Shown: piece after piece, positions 38,483 through 47,028 of the stretch | How positions within the stretch are numbered: position 1 is the stretch's first letter | How the letters are laid out: every line of letters begins with the position of its first letter | NCBI RefSeq assembly: GCF_000252955.1 | Contig: NC_014228.1 | Location: 1,017,830 to 1,081,829, forward strand | Source of the DNA: Xenorhabdus nematophila ATCC 19061 | GTDB taxonomy: Bacteria; Pseudomonadota; Gammaproteobacteria; Enterobacterales; Enterobacteriaceae | Direction of reading: 5' to 3' | DNA length: 64,000 nucleotides | Program-made: the position numbers and the translations under genes | The notes under the pieces: model-generated | What the model was told of the DNA's origin: nothing | Databases searched by the model: none | What the model saw: only the letters and a program-made list of their open reading frames with translations

Positions 38483-38719
38483 ATGCGTGTAGAAATACTT
38501 TTCGATAAAAGAGCTAATGTTTCTGAAGTAACCATGTCTTCACTTGAAAGTGAATTAAAAAAAAGAATACTACCGCAATATCCTGATACGCATTTTAGAA
38601 TTGCAATCAGTAGCAATACCTCCGTAAGAGTGACAGGCACCAAAAATAGTAATGAGCATGACCACATGATGGAGCTTATTCAAAACGTCTGGGAGGATGA
38701 CAGTTGGCTGTCAGATTAA
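38483..38719 (+). CDS. dinI: DinI-like protein
   Basis: 78 residues, the DinI length. MRVEILFDKRANV ... ESELKKRILPQYPD ... VRVTGTKNSNEHDHMMELIQNVWEDD follows the DinI alpha/beta pattern, with the acidic C-terminus that contacts RecA. GGGAGAAAGG precedes the ATG. Second gene of the LexA-controlled operon. It may modulate RecA during tailocin induction. Confidence 0.85.
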   Translation: MRVEILFDKRANVSEVTMSSLESELKKRILPQYPDTHFRIAISSNTSVRVTGTKNSNEHDHMMELIQNVWEDDSWLSD

Positions 38720-38779
38720 ACTCGGCAGAATAGGGATATTCTCCAGCAGGATGGCAAGATATTATAATAAGATAAAACA

Positions 38780-38820
38780 GCACAAAGGCAGGAAATTGTT
38801 TCCTGCCTTTGTGCTTATGT
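38780..38820 (+). terminator. Terminator after the SOS operon
   Basis: A perfect 16-bp stem (38780-38795 with 38799-38814, GCACAAAGGCAGGAAA) and a TTG loop, then TTATGTTCATTTGTTT. It separates early and late genes. Confidence 0.75.
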
Positions 38821-38833
38821 TCATTTGTTTATT

Positions 38834-38853
38834 TTGTACTATTAGCCTAACAA
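38834..38853 (+). promoter_or_regulatory. Ogr-type late activator site before X
   Basis: TTGT-N12-ACAA, matching the P2 Ogr / P4 Delta site TGT-N12-ACA. With the usual centre near -55, transcription would start near 38900; CATAAC at 38890-38895 could be the -10. Confidence 0.6.
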
Positions 38854-38912
38854 CTTCCTTTCATTGAGACATATTCTTGATTATTCGATCATAACTCTTC
38901 GATTTATAAGCC

Positions 38913-38971
38913 ATACCTAATAGATTTCAAGATGCAGCCAACAAAGCGGCAACCTGAAAGACGACGAGTAT
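38913..38971 (+). repeat. Short ERIC-like element with deleted centre
   Basis: 59 bp with both ERIC ends (ATACCTAATAGATTTCAAGA and AAAGACGACGAGTAT) joined at GCAGCCAACAAAG; the ERIC core is lost. It has nearly the same deletion as the copy at 7886-7945. It lies in the leader before gene X. Confidence 0.7.
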
Positions 38972-38998
38972 ATTTTTGGTAAAGAAAAAGGAGAGTAT

Positions 38999-39202
38999 AT
39001 GCAAATTATCGCACAACAAAATGAAACGGTTGATGCCATATGCTGGCGTCATTACGGGCGGACGCTGGGAATGACAGAACGTGTATTGCAGGCCAACCCC
39101 GGATTGGCTGATTTTGGCGCGGTATTGCCTCATGGAACAAAAATTGAAATGCCGGAGTTTATGCCCACTGCCAGCAAGCCCATGATCCAACTCTGGGATT
39201 AA
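38999..39202 (+). CDS. X: Tail protein X
   Basis: 67 residues, as in P2 gpX. A LysM-like fold (TVDAICWRHYGRTLGMTERVLQANPGLADFG). Part of the baseplate/tail in P2. AGGAG precedes the ATG. First gene of the late region; in P2 it follows the capsid genes, which are missing here. Confidence 0.92.
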   Translation: MQIIAQQNETVDAICWRHYGRTLGMTERVLQANPGLADFGAVLPHGTKIEMPEFMPTASKPMIQLWD

Positions 39203-39211
39203 GGAGCAGGC

Positions 39212-39475
39212 ATGGATAAATACAGCCACGCTACATATACCTGTGCCAGTACTACTGCCATTTTTTCCGGTCTTTCTTTATATGAGTGGAGTTTTATTCT
39301 TGGGGCATTCGCCAGTATTACTCTTGGTATTCTGACCTATCGGCTCAATCGTCGGGAACAAATGAAACGAACCCTGATCTTGAAAAATATCCTGGAAAAT
39401 CTGGAGATAGAACCTACATCGAAACCGGCCAAGATAGTCAGCGAGCTGATCCATCAATCGCCAAAAGATTTGTAG
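39212..39475 (+). CDS. Holin
   Basis: 87 residues with one clear membrane segment (SLYEWSFILGAFASITLGILTY, about 22-43) and a positively charged tail with RREQMKR. Resembles HP1-type holins. Would release or open the cell for tailocin escape. No endolysin gene follows it, which is unusual for a lysis cassette. Confidence 0.78.
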   Translation: MDKYSHATYTCASTTAIFSGLSLYEWSFILGAFASITLGILTYRLNRREQMKRTLILKNILENLEIEPTSKPAKIVSELIHQSPKDL

Positions 39476-39476
39476 T

Positions 39477-40013
39477 ATGCAGATGAACTGGCTGATTGGA
39501 ATTGAAATGATGAAAAAAATGCCTTTAGTTGCCAGCTTGGTGATTGGTGGCACTTTTGGTTGGTTGGGGCATCGTTCTTTGTTTCTCAGTGAATTGACAG
39601 GATTGAAACAGCAACAGGCTGAACAACTCGTTGCTATTAATCAGAAAGCATATTCAGAAACATTGGCTGCCATCCGACAAATGAAAGATGCACAAAATCG
39701 GGCGGCGAAATTGGATGAATACTATTCAGAGAAATTGGCTCATGCCACCGAAGAAAATGCGGCTTTGCGTACTGACATTGCTGCTAGCCATCGGCGGGTG
39801 CAAATCGCCGCCGCCAATCTTGCTACCTGTCAGCTCACCCAAGACCGAAATACCCGCACCCGCAGCGTGGGCGATGGAGCCCAAATCGAACTCACTGCAG
39901 AAGCTGGACGCGCTATTTACGATATCCGAACCGGAATTATCCGCGATCAAACCAAATTAGATTACCTGCAACGGTATGTACGTGATGTTGTCCGGCAGTG
40001 TAAACCGGAATAA
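39477..40013 (+). CDS. Rz-like inner-membrane spanin (LysB-type)
   Basis: 178 residues. N-terminal membrane anchor (LVASLVIGGTFGWLGHRSLF) and a long periplasmic coiled coil rich in Gln, Ala and Glu, ending with a short C-terminal helix and a cysteine. Starts two bases after the holin gene. Internal ATG 39507 (MMKKMPLVASL) may be the true start since the membrane anchor follows it directly. Contains the Rz1-like gene in another frame. Confidence 0.8.
   Translation: MQMNWLIGIEMMKKMPLVASLVIGGTFGWLGHRSLFLSELTGLKQQQAEQLVAINQKAYSETLAAIRQMKDAQNRAAKLDEYYSEKLAHATEENAALRTDIAASHRRVQIAAANLATCQLTQDRNTRTRSVGDGAQIELTAEAGRAIYDIRTGIIRDQTKLDYLQRYVRDVVRQCKPE
39757..39960 (+). CDS. Rz1-like outer-membrane spanin lipoprotein, nested in Rz
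   Basis: 67 codons in the +1 frame wholly inside the Rz gene. MRLCVLTLLLAIGGC is a lipoprotein signal with a plausible lipobox, followed by the Pro-rich KSPPPILLPVSSPKTEIPAP typical of Rz1. AAGAA precedes the ATG. Together with Rz it would fuse the inner and outer membranes at lysis. Usually missed by automatic annotation. Confidence 0.85.
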   Translation: MRLCVLTLLLAIGGCKSPPPILLPVSSPKTEIPAPAAWAMEPKSNSLQKLDALFTISEPELSAIKPN

Positions 40014-40028
40014 TCGTATCCTGCCTCG

Positions 40029-40066
40029 AAAAGCCTTTTTTCATAATGAAAGAAGGCTTTTTATTT
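40029..40066 (+). terminator. Rho-independent terminator after the lysis genes
   Basis: AAAAGCCTT (40029-40037) pairs with AAGGCTTTT (40053-40061), with TTTATTT after it. It separates the X-holin-Rz unit from the V unit, which has its own late site. Confidence 0.8.
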
Positions 40067-40096
40067 AATTGATTAAAAAGGATTTTATTGCCTTTT

Positions 40097-40116
40097 TTGT
40101 ATGTTGTTTCCTACAA
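40097..40116 (+). promoter_or_regulatory. Ogr-type late activator site before V
   Basis: TTGT-N12-ACAA, again matching TGT-N12-ACA. A centre at -55 would put the start near 40161, practically at the V ATG, so either the V message is almost leaderless or the spacing differs here. Confidence 0.55.
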
Positions 40117-40161
40117 ATCCGGTTTAATGTCCGGCCTGCTTTTTCATGGCATTCTTACGTC

Positions 40162-40797
40162 ATGAACACACAACTCACTGAACTGATGCGCTTATTGCGC
40201 AACCTGATCCGAACAGGCGTCATTACCCAAGTGGACACTACAAGGGGAATGTGCCGGGTCGCGACAGGCAACCTTGAAACCGATTGGCTGCACTGGTTGA
40301 CATCCAGAGCGGGAAACTCCCGCACATGGTGGGCGCCCAGTGTTGGTGAGCAGGTTTTATTACTGTCCATAGGCGGTGAACTGACCACCGCCTTTGTATT
40401 GCCAGCAATTTTTTCAGATGAGTTTCCGGCACCATCAACATCTCCTGAAGCAACACATATTAAGTTTCCGGATGGTGCAGTGATGGAATATGAACCGCAA
40501 TCAGGCGCATTGACTGTGACTGGCATCAAAACCGCGACAGTGACTGCATCGGATTCCGTTCATATAACTGCGCCGGAAATTACCTGTGTTGCCAGTACCA
40601 GGATCACGCTGGATACACCGGAAGTCATCTGTACGCAGCTAATGAGCACGGGGAATCTGATCGTGCGCAAAGGCGGCAAAATGACGGGCAATATTGAACA
40701 CACCGGCGGCACATTCAGTTCCAACGGAGTGGTCGTGGATTCCCATAAACACACCGGTATCCGGTCAGGCGGTGACACATCAGGAGGCCCCGTATGA
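40162..40797 (+). CDS. V: Baseplate spike protein V
   Basis: 211 residues, identical in length to P2 gpV. N-terminal OB-like domain (GVITQVDTTRGMCRVATGNLETDWLHWLT, WWAPSVGEQV) and a C-terminal beta-helix spike ending in the metal-site motif SHKHTGIRSGG. Forms the membrane-piercing spike. Start at ATG 40162 (MNTQLTEL), as in P2; the in-frame extension to 40069 is noncoding. Confidence 0.96.
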   Translation: MNTQLTELMRLLRNLIRTGVITQVDTTRGMCRVATGNLETDWLHWLTSRAGNSRTWWAPSVGEQVLLLSIGGELTTAFVLPAIFSDEFPAPSTSPEATHIKFPDGAVMEYEPQSGALTVTGIKTATVTASDSVHITAPEITCVASTRITLDTPEVICTQLMSTGNLIVRKGGKMTGNIEHTGGTFSSNGVVVDSHKHTGIRSGGDTSGGPV

Positions 40798-41144
40798 TGT
40801 ACCTGGGTATGAACCGACAAACAGGCAGGGAGCTGACCGATCTGGATCATGTCCGGCAATCTGTCAGTGATATTTTACTGACCCCTGTGGGTAGCCGTAT
40901 TGCACGACGTACTTACGGCTCTTTGCTGCCTGAACTGATTGACTGGCCGCAGAATCCGGCGCTCAGGCTTCAGGTCATGGCAGCTAGTTATACCGCAATT
41001 AGCCGTTGGGAACCACGTGTGACGCTGACGTCAATCACGATGGAAACCCTACAGGATGGCAGAATGGTGGTGGATATCACAGGTACTTACCATCAATCTG
41101 CCAGAGAATTTTCACTTTCTATTCCGGTGAACCATTCCCGGTGA
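40794..41144 (+). CDS. W: Baseplate wedge protein W
   Basis: 116 residues, as P2 gpW (gp25/lysozyme-like fold). SVSDILLTPVGSRIARRTYGSLLPELIDWP is the hallmark. ATGA overlap with V; tandem ATGs at 40794 and 40797. Confidence 0.96.
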   Translation: MMYLGMNRQTGRELTDLDHVRQSVSDILLTPVGSRIARRTYGSLLPELIDWPQNPALRLQVMAASYTAISRWEPRVTLTSITMETLQDGRMVVDITGTYHQSAREFSLSIPVNHSR

Positions 41145-41166
41145 GGCTATTCCTGAGAGGTAAGGT

Positions 41167-42075
41167 ATGCCAACAATCGATTTAAGCCAGTTGCCACCAC
41201 CGGATGTGGTTGAGCCACTGGATTACGAACAACTGTTAGAAGAGCGTAAAAGAGGGCTGATATCGCTTTATCCCGAAGAACAGCGGGATGCGATTGCACG
41301 AACCTTACAACTTGAATCCGAACCTTTGGTCAAGTTACTGGAAGAGAACGTGTACCGCGAACTGCTCCTGCGCCAGCGAGTCAATGAAGCCGCACGCGCG
41401 GTAATGGTGGCTTATTCAACCGGCAGCGATCTGGATCAATTGGGTGCGAACAACAACGTATCCCGTATGGTTTTGCATCCTGCGGATAACTCCACCATAC
41501 CGCCGACACCAGCTGCTATGGAGTCCGATAACGATTACCGTGTGCGGATTCCCCAGGCCTTTGAAGGCTTAAGCGTTGCAGGTCCTGTCGGTGCTTATGA
41601 ATACCATGCGCGTAGTGCAGATGGCCGTGTCGCAGATGCTTCGGCTATCAGCCCGTCACCAGCCAACGTCACGGTAACAATCATGTCCCGTGAAGACAAA
41701 GGCGTGGCATCCAAAGAACTGTTGGAAATCGTCGAAAAAGCCCTGAATGATGAAAACGTACGTCCGGTGGCAGATCGCTTGAGAGTCCAGTCAGCGAACA
41801 TTGTGGAATATGAAATTGATGCGGTGTTGTACATCTTCCCGACACCGGAATCAGAACCTATCCGTAAGGCGGCTGAGCAGAAACTGAAACACTATGTCGA
41901 AGCACAGCATCGTTTGGGGCGTGACATTCGTTTGTCAGCGATTTATGCCGCATTGCATGTGGAAGGTGTCCAGCGTGTAGAACTGAAAGCCCCGCTGAAA
42001 GATGTTGTGCTGGATAAAACCCAGGCTTCTTACTGCACCAAGACCACATTGACGATGGGAGGTTCTGATGAGTGA
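41167..42075 (+). CDS. J: Baseplate protein J
   Basis: 302 residues, same length as P2 gpJ. IDLSQLPPPDVVEPLDYEQLL at the N-terminus and SSGVDGRVADASAISPSPANVTV-like central segment (ARSADGRVADASAIS). Baseplate wedge component. AGAGGTAAGGT before the ATG. Overlaps gene I by 8 bp. Confidence 0.95.
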   Translation: MPTIDLSQLPPPDVVEPLDYEQLLEERKRGLISLYPEEQRDAIARTLQLESEPLVKLLEENVYRELLLRQRVNEAARAVMVAYSTGSDLDQLGANNNVSRMVLHPADNSTIPPTPAAMESDNDYRVRIPQAFEGLSVAGPVGAYEYHARSADGRVADASAISPSPANVTVTIMSREDKGVASKELLEIVEKALNDENVRPVADRLRVQSANIVEYEIDAVLYIFPTPESEPIRKAAEQKLKHYVEAQHRLGRDIRLSAIYAALHVEGVQRVELKAPLKDVVLDKTQASYCTKTTLTMGGSDE

Positions 42076-42676
42076 TCGCCTTCTGCCGATGGGCTCAACC
42101 CAGTTAGAACTTGCAGCGGCTAAAGCTTGTGCTGAGTTGCAGAAGATCAAAGTGCCATTGCGGGAACTGTGGAACCCAGACACCTGTCCGGCATCGTTAC
42201 TGCCTTATCTGGCATGGGCGTGGTCAGTGGATCGCTGGGACGAAAACTGGCCGGAGAGCACCAAAAGGGAAGTGATCAAAGGCTCGTTGTTCCTGCACAA
42301 ACACAAAGGAACGATTGGTGCGATTCGGCGGGTGGTTGAACCGTTGGGTTATCTCATCCGTGTGCGGGAATGGTGGCAGACTAACGATGCTCCGGGCACC
42401 TTCCGACTGGATATTGGAGTATTGGAAAGCGGCATCACTCAGGAAACATTTAATGAACTGGAAAACCTGATTTTTGATGCCAAGCCTGTGAGCCGACATC
42501 TGATTGGGTTGGATATCAACTTAGATACACGCGGTAAATATCACTACTCGGCAGCGACTTACAGTGGTGACGAACTGACAGTTTACCCCTATTTCCCGGA
42601 ACAAATCACGGTATCCGGCTCAGAAATCGTGGGCGCGGGCATACACATTATTGATGACATGAGGATTAGACCATGA
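42068..42676 (+). CDS. I: Tail/baseplate protein I
   Basis: 202 residues, P2 gpI family. LLPMGSTQLELAAAKACAELQKI and LPYLAWAWSVDRWDENWPE are standard, followed by HKHKGTIGAIRRVVEPLGY. Connects the baseplate to the fibre. Overlaps H by 4 bp. Confidence 0.94.
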   Translation: MSDRLLPMGSTQLELAAAKACAELQKIKVPLRELWNPDTCPASLLPYLAWAWSVDRWDENWPESTKREVIKGSLFLHKHKGTIGAIRRVVEPLGYLIRVREWWQTNDAPGTFRLDIGVLESGITQETFNELENLIFDAKPVSRHLIGLDINLDTRGKYHYSAATYSGDELTVYPYFPEQITVSGSEIVGAGIHIIDDMRIRP

Positions 42677-44859
42677 GTACCAAATTCTTTGCGCTGCTGA
42701 CGCAGTTAGGCGCAGATAAATTGGCAAATGCCGCAGCACTGGGTACTAGAATTGAAATTACCCATATGGCCGTTGGTGATGGTGGTGGCAAATTGCCGAC
42801 ACCAGACACCAAACAAACCAAACTGATTAATGAAAAACGTCGTGCAGCGATTAACACGCTGAGCATCGATCCTAAAAACACCAACCAGGTCATCGCCGAG
42901 CAGGTTATCCCTGAAAACGAAGGCGGCTGGTGGATCCGTGAGATCGGCCTGTTCGACAAAGACGGCATTCTGATCGCGGTAGGTAACTGCGCAGAAACCT
43001 ACAAACCCCAATTGCAGGAAGGTTCCGGCCGTACCCAGACCATCCGCATGATCCTGATTGTCAGCAGCGCTGATGCGGTGACTTTGAAAGTTGATCCGTC
43101 TGTGATCCTGGCAACACGCGAATATGTTGATGATTCCATTAAGAAACATGCGAACAGCCGTAATCATCCTGACGCGACACTGAAAGAAAAGGGATTTGTG
43201 ATCCTGAGCAGTGCAATGGACAGCAATAGCGAAACTCATGCAGCAACACCGAAAGCGGTGAAAGCAGCTTATGATTTTGCTAATGCCGCGAATAATAATG
43301 CGAATGGCCGTCTGGAAAAAAACAAGAATGGGGCGGATGTAGCTGATAAAGATGCATTCAATCATAATATTGGTTCAGGTAGGGCATTCAGCGGAGAAGT
43401 TACAATCGGTGGTGGTGGCACTTGGACAACTGAAGAATTCATCGCATGGCTAAAAAGTAAGGGCGCTTTCAATCATCCTTATTGGATGTGTAAAGGTACA
43501 TGGGCATATGCCAGCAATAGAAGGATCACAAATACTGGTTGTGGCTCAATCCATTTAGCAGGCGCTGTCGTGGAAGTCATGGGTATTGAAAGTGTAATGA
43601 CTATCCGCGTTACGACTGCTCCTACATCAGTAGATGGCTGCATTCCGAATGCACAGTTTACTTATGGAAATCATGGTAAAGATTATCTCCCAAGTTGGAG
43701 GAGGGATTATAACACCATTAATAAACCTACTTCTGATGAAGTCGGTGCGTATTCAAAAAGTGAAACAGATATACGAGTTAATGAAGCTAAAGATTTGGCA
43801 AATACTCGTCTAGAAAAAAGCAAAAATGGTGCTGACATTCCAAACAAAGATGAGTTTGTGAAAAACCTCGGTTTGGTGGAAACCCAGGATCAAGCCCGGA
43901 ATGCGGTGCCAAATAGCCGCAAAATTAATGGAAAATCACTAGCGAATGATGTCACATTAAATGCAGGAGATGTGGGGGCGTATGACAGGGAAGAAGTCAA
44001 TCAGAAGTTTCAGCCGCTGGGGAACTATACCCCTGCGGGCTACAGCTATGGTAAGGAAGAGGCGGATACCCGTTTTCAGCCGAAAGGCAATTATCAGAGC
44101 GCGGGAAATTATGCCCTGAAGGGAGAGAGTTACGTCAAATCAGAATCGGATGCTAAATATCAACCCAAAGGGAGCTATCAAGTTGCTGGTGATTATGCGA
44201 CAAATGCAACTGTGAATGGAAAATTGGATAAATCTGCCGTTGTACAAAGTACAGGGCAAAATGCCTCTCTTGTCATGAGTCAAAAAGCAATAACAGACGC
44301 ATTAGCTAAGGCAGTCTCTATTGACCTTTTGTACCCTGTCGGGATTATCTTGTGGTTTGCACAAAATAAAAATCCAAACTCCTTATTTCCGGGGACGTCA
44401 TGGAAATATATTGGCGAAAATAGAACTATTCGATTAGCTGCGGCTAATGGTTCGAATTTACTATCAATCGGGGGAAGTGATACGAAATGGCTATCGGTTA
44501 ATCAATTGCCAAAGCATAGCCATGCTTTTAGTGCGAAAACTACTAATGCTGGATCACATAGTCATAATAAAGGAAATATGAATATTACTGGATATTTACC
44601 AAGCGTTATTAATCATGGGGACGACGTTTTTGGAGGTGCTTTTGTCAGAAATGGCGAGAATAAACCGGGAGTAGAATACACTGACAGATGGATCGGAAGT
44701 ACCACGTTTGATGCGTCTCGTTCTTGGACGGGAAATACCTCATCTAGTGGTGATCACTCTCATAATGTTAGCGGTACGACATCAGAAACCGGCAGCAGCA
44801 GCGGGGTTGATGTCACTAACTCCTATATTATGTTAATGGGATGGTATCGGACGACATAA
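42673..44859 (+). CDS. H: Tail fibre H, currently expressed form
   Basis: 728 residues. The constant N-terminal part (to residue ~394) has the DUF3751-type fibre/collar domain (FFALLTQLGADKLANAAALG ... GGWWIREIGLFDKDG), a linker helix region, and an unusual GGGGTWTTEEFIAWLKSKGAFNHPYW domain. At 43856-43881 the gene crosses a gix-like site encoding VKNLGLVE. The variable 3' cassette follows: NGKSLANDVTLNAGDVGAYDREE repeats, then a His/Gly/Ser-rich tip (HSHAF..., GDHSHNVSGTTS..., ending MLMGWYRTT). The tip should decide which bacteria the tailocin binds. No fibre chaperone gene follows directly. Confidence 0.93.
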   Translation: MSTKFFALLTQLGADKLANAAALGTRIEITHMAVGDGGGKLPTPDTKQTKLINEKRRAAINTLSIDPKNTNQVIAEQVIPENEGGWWIREIGLFDKDGILIAVGNCAETYKPQLQEGSGRTQTIRMILIVSSADAVTLKVDPSVILATREYVDDSIKKHANSRNHPDATLKEKGFVILSSAMDSNSETHAATPKAVKAAYDFANAANNNANGRLEKNKNGADVADKDAFNHNIGSGRAFSGEVTIGGGGTWTTEEFIAWLKSKGAFNHPYWMCKGTWAYASNRRITNTGCGSIHLAGAVVEVMGIESVMTIRVTTAPTSVDGCIPNAQFTYGNHGKDYLPSWRRDYNTINKPTSDEVGAYSKSETDIRVNEAKDLANTRLEKSKNGADIPNKDEFVKNLGLVETQDQARNAVPNSRKINGKSLANDVTLNAGDVGAYDREEVNQKFQPLGNYTPAGYSYGKEEADTRFQPKGNYQSAGNYALKGESYVKSESDAKYQPKGSYQVAGDYATNATVNGKLDKSAVVQSTGQNASLVMSQKAITDALAKAVSIDLLYPVGIILWFAQNKNPNSLFPGTSWKYIGENRTIRLAAANGSNLLSIGGSDTKWLSVNQLPKHSHAFSAKTTNAGSHSHNKGNMNITGYLPSVINHGDDVFGGAFVRNGENKPGVEYTDRWIGSTTFDASRSWTGNTSSSGDHSHNVSGTTSETGSSSGVDVTNSYIMLMGWYRTT
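43856..43881 (+). other. Crossover site S1 (gix-like) inside H
   Basis: 26 bp with core AAACC-TC-GGTTT, the reverse complement of the Gin/Mu gix core AAACCGAGGTTT. It equals the complement of the site at 56042-56067 except for one base. It marks the constant-variable boundary of the fibre. Confidence 0.8.
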
Positions 44860-44878
44860 GGTATACTCTTGGCTTTCG

Positions 44879-45202
44879 TTAAGGCCTGATTTTTTTTAAC
44901 CATGTTCTAATGAAGATTCGCCATAGAAATAATTTTATCTCAGAAAAAAGGGGTCTCTTTCTGTTTTTCTGATCTAATTTTGTTAGTTTGTAAGTTCTAT
45001 CATTACCAATTGATGAATTTAGATACATATCAGTTAACTCTATGACAGGAGAGATAACCCTTTTTAACTTAACGATTTCATACTCTCTAAATAGTTTCCA
45101 TTCATCAGCTGCGAATTTGACAGGAGTAAGAAAATGATACAATTTTCTTGCTGCTGCTTGATTGATGACATAACCATGAGCAAGTGCAGCATCTATACGC
45201 AA
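44879..45202 (-). pseudogene. Glycosyltransferase family 25 fragment
   Basis: 107 codons from a TTG that follows an in-frame stop. ALAHGYVINQAAARKLYHFLTPVKFAADEWKLF matches the C-terminal third of GT25 LPS glycosyltransferases (about 250 residues when whole). The catalytic N-terminal part is missing. It lies just after the expressed fibre, convergent with it, and is AT-rich like the other envelope genes in this region. Confidence 0.65.
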
Positions 45203-45418
45203 TTAACCCCATGAAAAAACAAACAATTACAAGTTCTATCCGTTAGTTATTAGGACATATCATCCCTTATCATTTTGTTAACTATATTTTATGAATCATC
45301 TGAACGTGTCGGTAAAAACTACCACAATCGCAACTTTCCATTTGTTATAAAAGATCACATACTCTTTTGTTTAAAATATTATCACATGTATAATCGCATG
45401 TTTTTATACCGCCATTAA

Positions 45419-46972
45419 ATGGTATACTCTATGAACTTAATGAAAAAAACATCATACAAATACATTTTGACCATTCTTTCAATATTTAGTTTATCTTACG
45501 CATTGAATCTCTTTATTTTTCAAAAAGACTCAAGCATTCCTCACTTATCAACGTTTGCTCTACTCTTATCAATCCTATTGTTAATAAAGGAAAAAAATAG
45601 AATTCTGATTAGTATTGGCAGCTTGCTACTTTTTTTTCTGGTTCTTCAAATAAATTACTCCCTCATTTTTGGTGAAAGAGTATCAGTATCAGTTCTAGAT
45701 TCATTTATTGAGACAAATAAAGAAGAATCGTTATCTATGGCTGGGCATTTATTTTTCATAATGTTATTGCCATCTTTGGTAGTTACAACAGCTTTATTTT
45801 ATTTAATAATAAAAAAAACAAAAAATATTCAATACCACATGGTATTTAAAATATTACCTGTATTTATTTTCCTTTCTACACTTTATCTTAGTGCATCCGC
45901 CGTAGACAAACAATTATTATCAGACATCCGTGAGGAAGACAAAACAATAGGTCGATTTATAAGAGATAGATATCCTGCTGTTATTGGTGACTTTGCTTAT
46001 TTATATATTTCAAGTCATTCAAATAATAAGTATGCAAATATCAGTGAAATAAGTGAATTTAACAATTCAGTAACAGGAAGGGAAAAATCCGAAATTAATT
46101 CTGTTATTTTGATAATGGGTGAGTCATCATTATCAACACATTATAGTGCATATGGATACGGACTAAACACAACACCAAACATGAGCCGTATATTTTCTTC
46201 TAATGGGGGATGTATAATAAATAATGCACATTCCAGTGCACCAATAACAAGAAACTCTATTTCTATGTCCCTTGCTTTTCATACCCCTGAAAGTGAAGAC
46301 AATTTATTTAAGAATAAATCAATAATAGAAATGGCTAAATCGAATGGCTATAAAACGTATTGGCTGGGTGCTCAAAACCTAAATGGACTCCATTCATCTA
46401 AATATGGCTTTATCGCGAAAAAATCTGATGTAATAAAACTCACAAACTTTAAAGACGACAACCTTAGCGCTCTGCTAGATACAGCCCTCTTAGATAAAGA
46501 AGAAAATAAATTCATTGTAATTCACTTGCATGGCAGCCATATGCCGTATAAAAATTACAATGATACTGATAAGATAGCGCTACCTAATGCTGATAATTAT
46601 GACTTAACTATCCATCATACAGATAGAGTTATAAAAGACATATATGATGTGATTGATAAAAAAAGTATTAATTACTCGCTGATATACACTTCTGACCATG
46701 GAGAAATTGTCAATAAGGGTCATGGATATCAAAAAGGTAGAGAGCAATATTTTGTGCCATTTATGTACAAATCAAATAACCATCATTTTGACTGTCAATT
46801 CATAGAATCATTTAGAAATAAAGATGGCTATTTGAGTGGATTAATGAATAAATATATCTTGTCAAATCTCATAGGTTACGATATTGACCCCGAAATTCTT
46901 AAGGAAGAAAAGAATAATGATAGAGTGTTAACAGCAGATGAATCTGTTTTACCATTTTCACAGGTAGAGTGA
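45419..46972 (+). CDS. Phosphoethanolamine transferase-like membrane protein (EptA/CptA family)
   Basis: About 510 residues; starts at ATG 45419, 45431 or 45440 (MKKTSYKY) are possible, with no strong ribosome site. Five hydrophobic segments in the first ~165 residues, then a periplasmic alkaline-phosphatase-fold domain. VILIMGESSLSTHYSAYGYG holds the metal-binding Glu, SSAPITRNSISMSLAF the likely nucleophile Thr (about 276), and YTSDHGEIVNKGHGY the metal Asp/His. Such enzymes add phosphoethanolamine to lipid A, LPS core or other glycans. Much more AT-rich than the tail genes. Convergent with fibre cassette b. Confidence 0.82.
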   Translation: MVYSMNLMKKTSYKYILTILSIFSLSYALNLFIFQKDSSIPHLSTFALLLSILLLIKEKNRILISIGSLLLFFLVLQINYSLIFGERVSVSVLDSFIETNKEESLSMAGHLFFIMLLPSLVVTTALFYLIIKKTKNIQYHMVFKILPVFIFLSTLYLSASAVDKQLLSDIREEDKTIGRFIRDRYPAVIGDFAYLYISSHSNNKYANISEISEFNNSVTGREKSEINSVILIMGESSLSTHYSAYGYGLNTTPNMSRIFSSNGGCIINNAHSSAPITRNSISMSLAFHTPESEDNLFKNKSIIEMAKSNGYKTYWLGAQNLNGLHSSKYGFIAKKSDVIKLTNFKDDNLSALLDTALLDKEENKFIVIHLHGSHMPYKNYNDTDKIALPNADNYDLTIHHTDRVIKDIYDVIDKKSINYSLIYTSDHGEIVNKGHGYQKGREQYFVPFMYKSNNHHFDCQFIESFRNKDGYLSGLMNKYILSNLIGYDIDPEILKEEKNNDRVLTADESVLPFSQVE

Positions 46973-46987
46973 GATAGATATAAAATT

Positions 46988-47011
46988 ACGACCACTTATT
47001 TGAGTGGTCGT
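46988..47011. terminator. Hairpin between the transferase and cassette b
   Basis: ACGACCACT (46988-46996) pairs with AGTGGTCGT (47003-47011). No T-run, but it is placed between convergent genes. Confidence 0.5.
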
Positions 47012-47028
47012 AGGATGCATTTCGTTTT

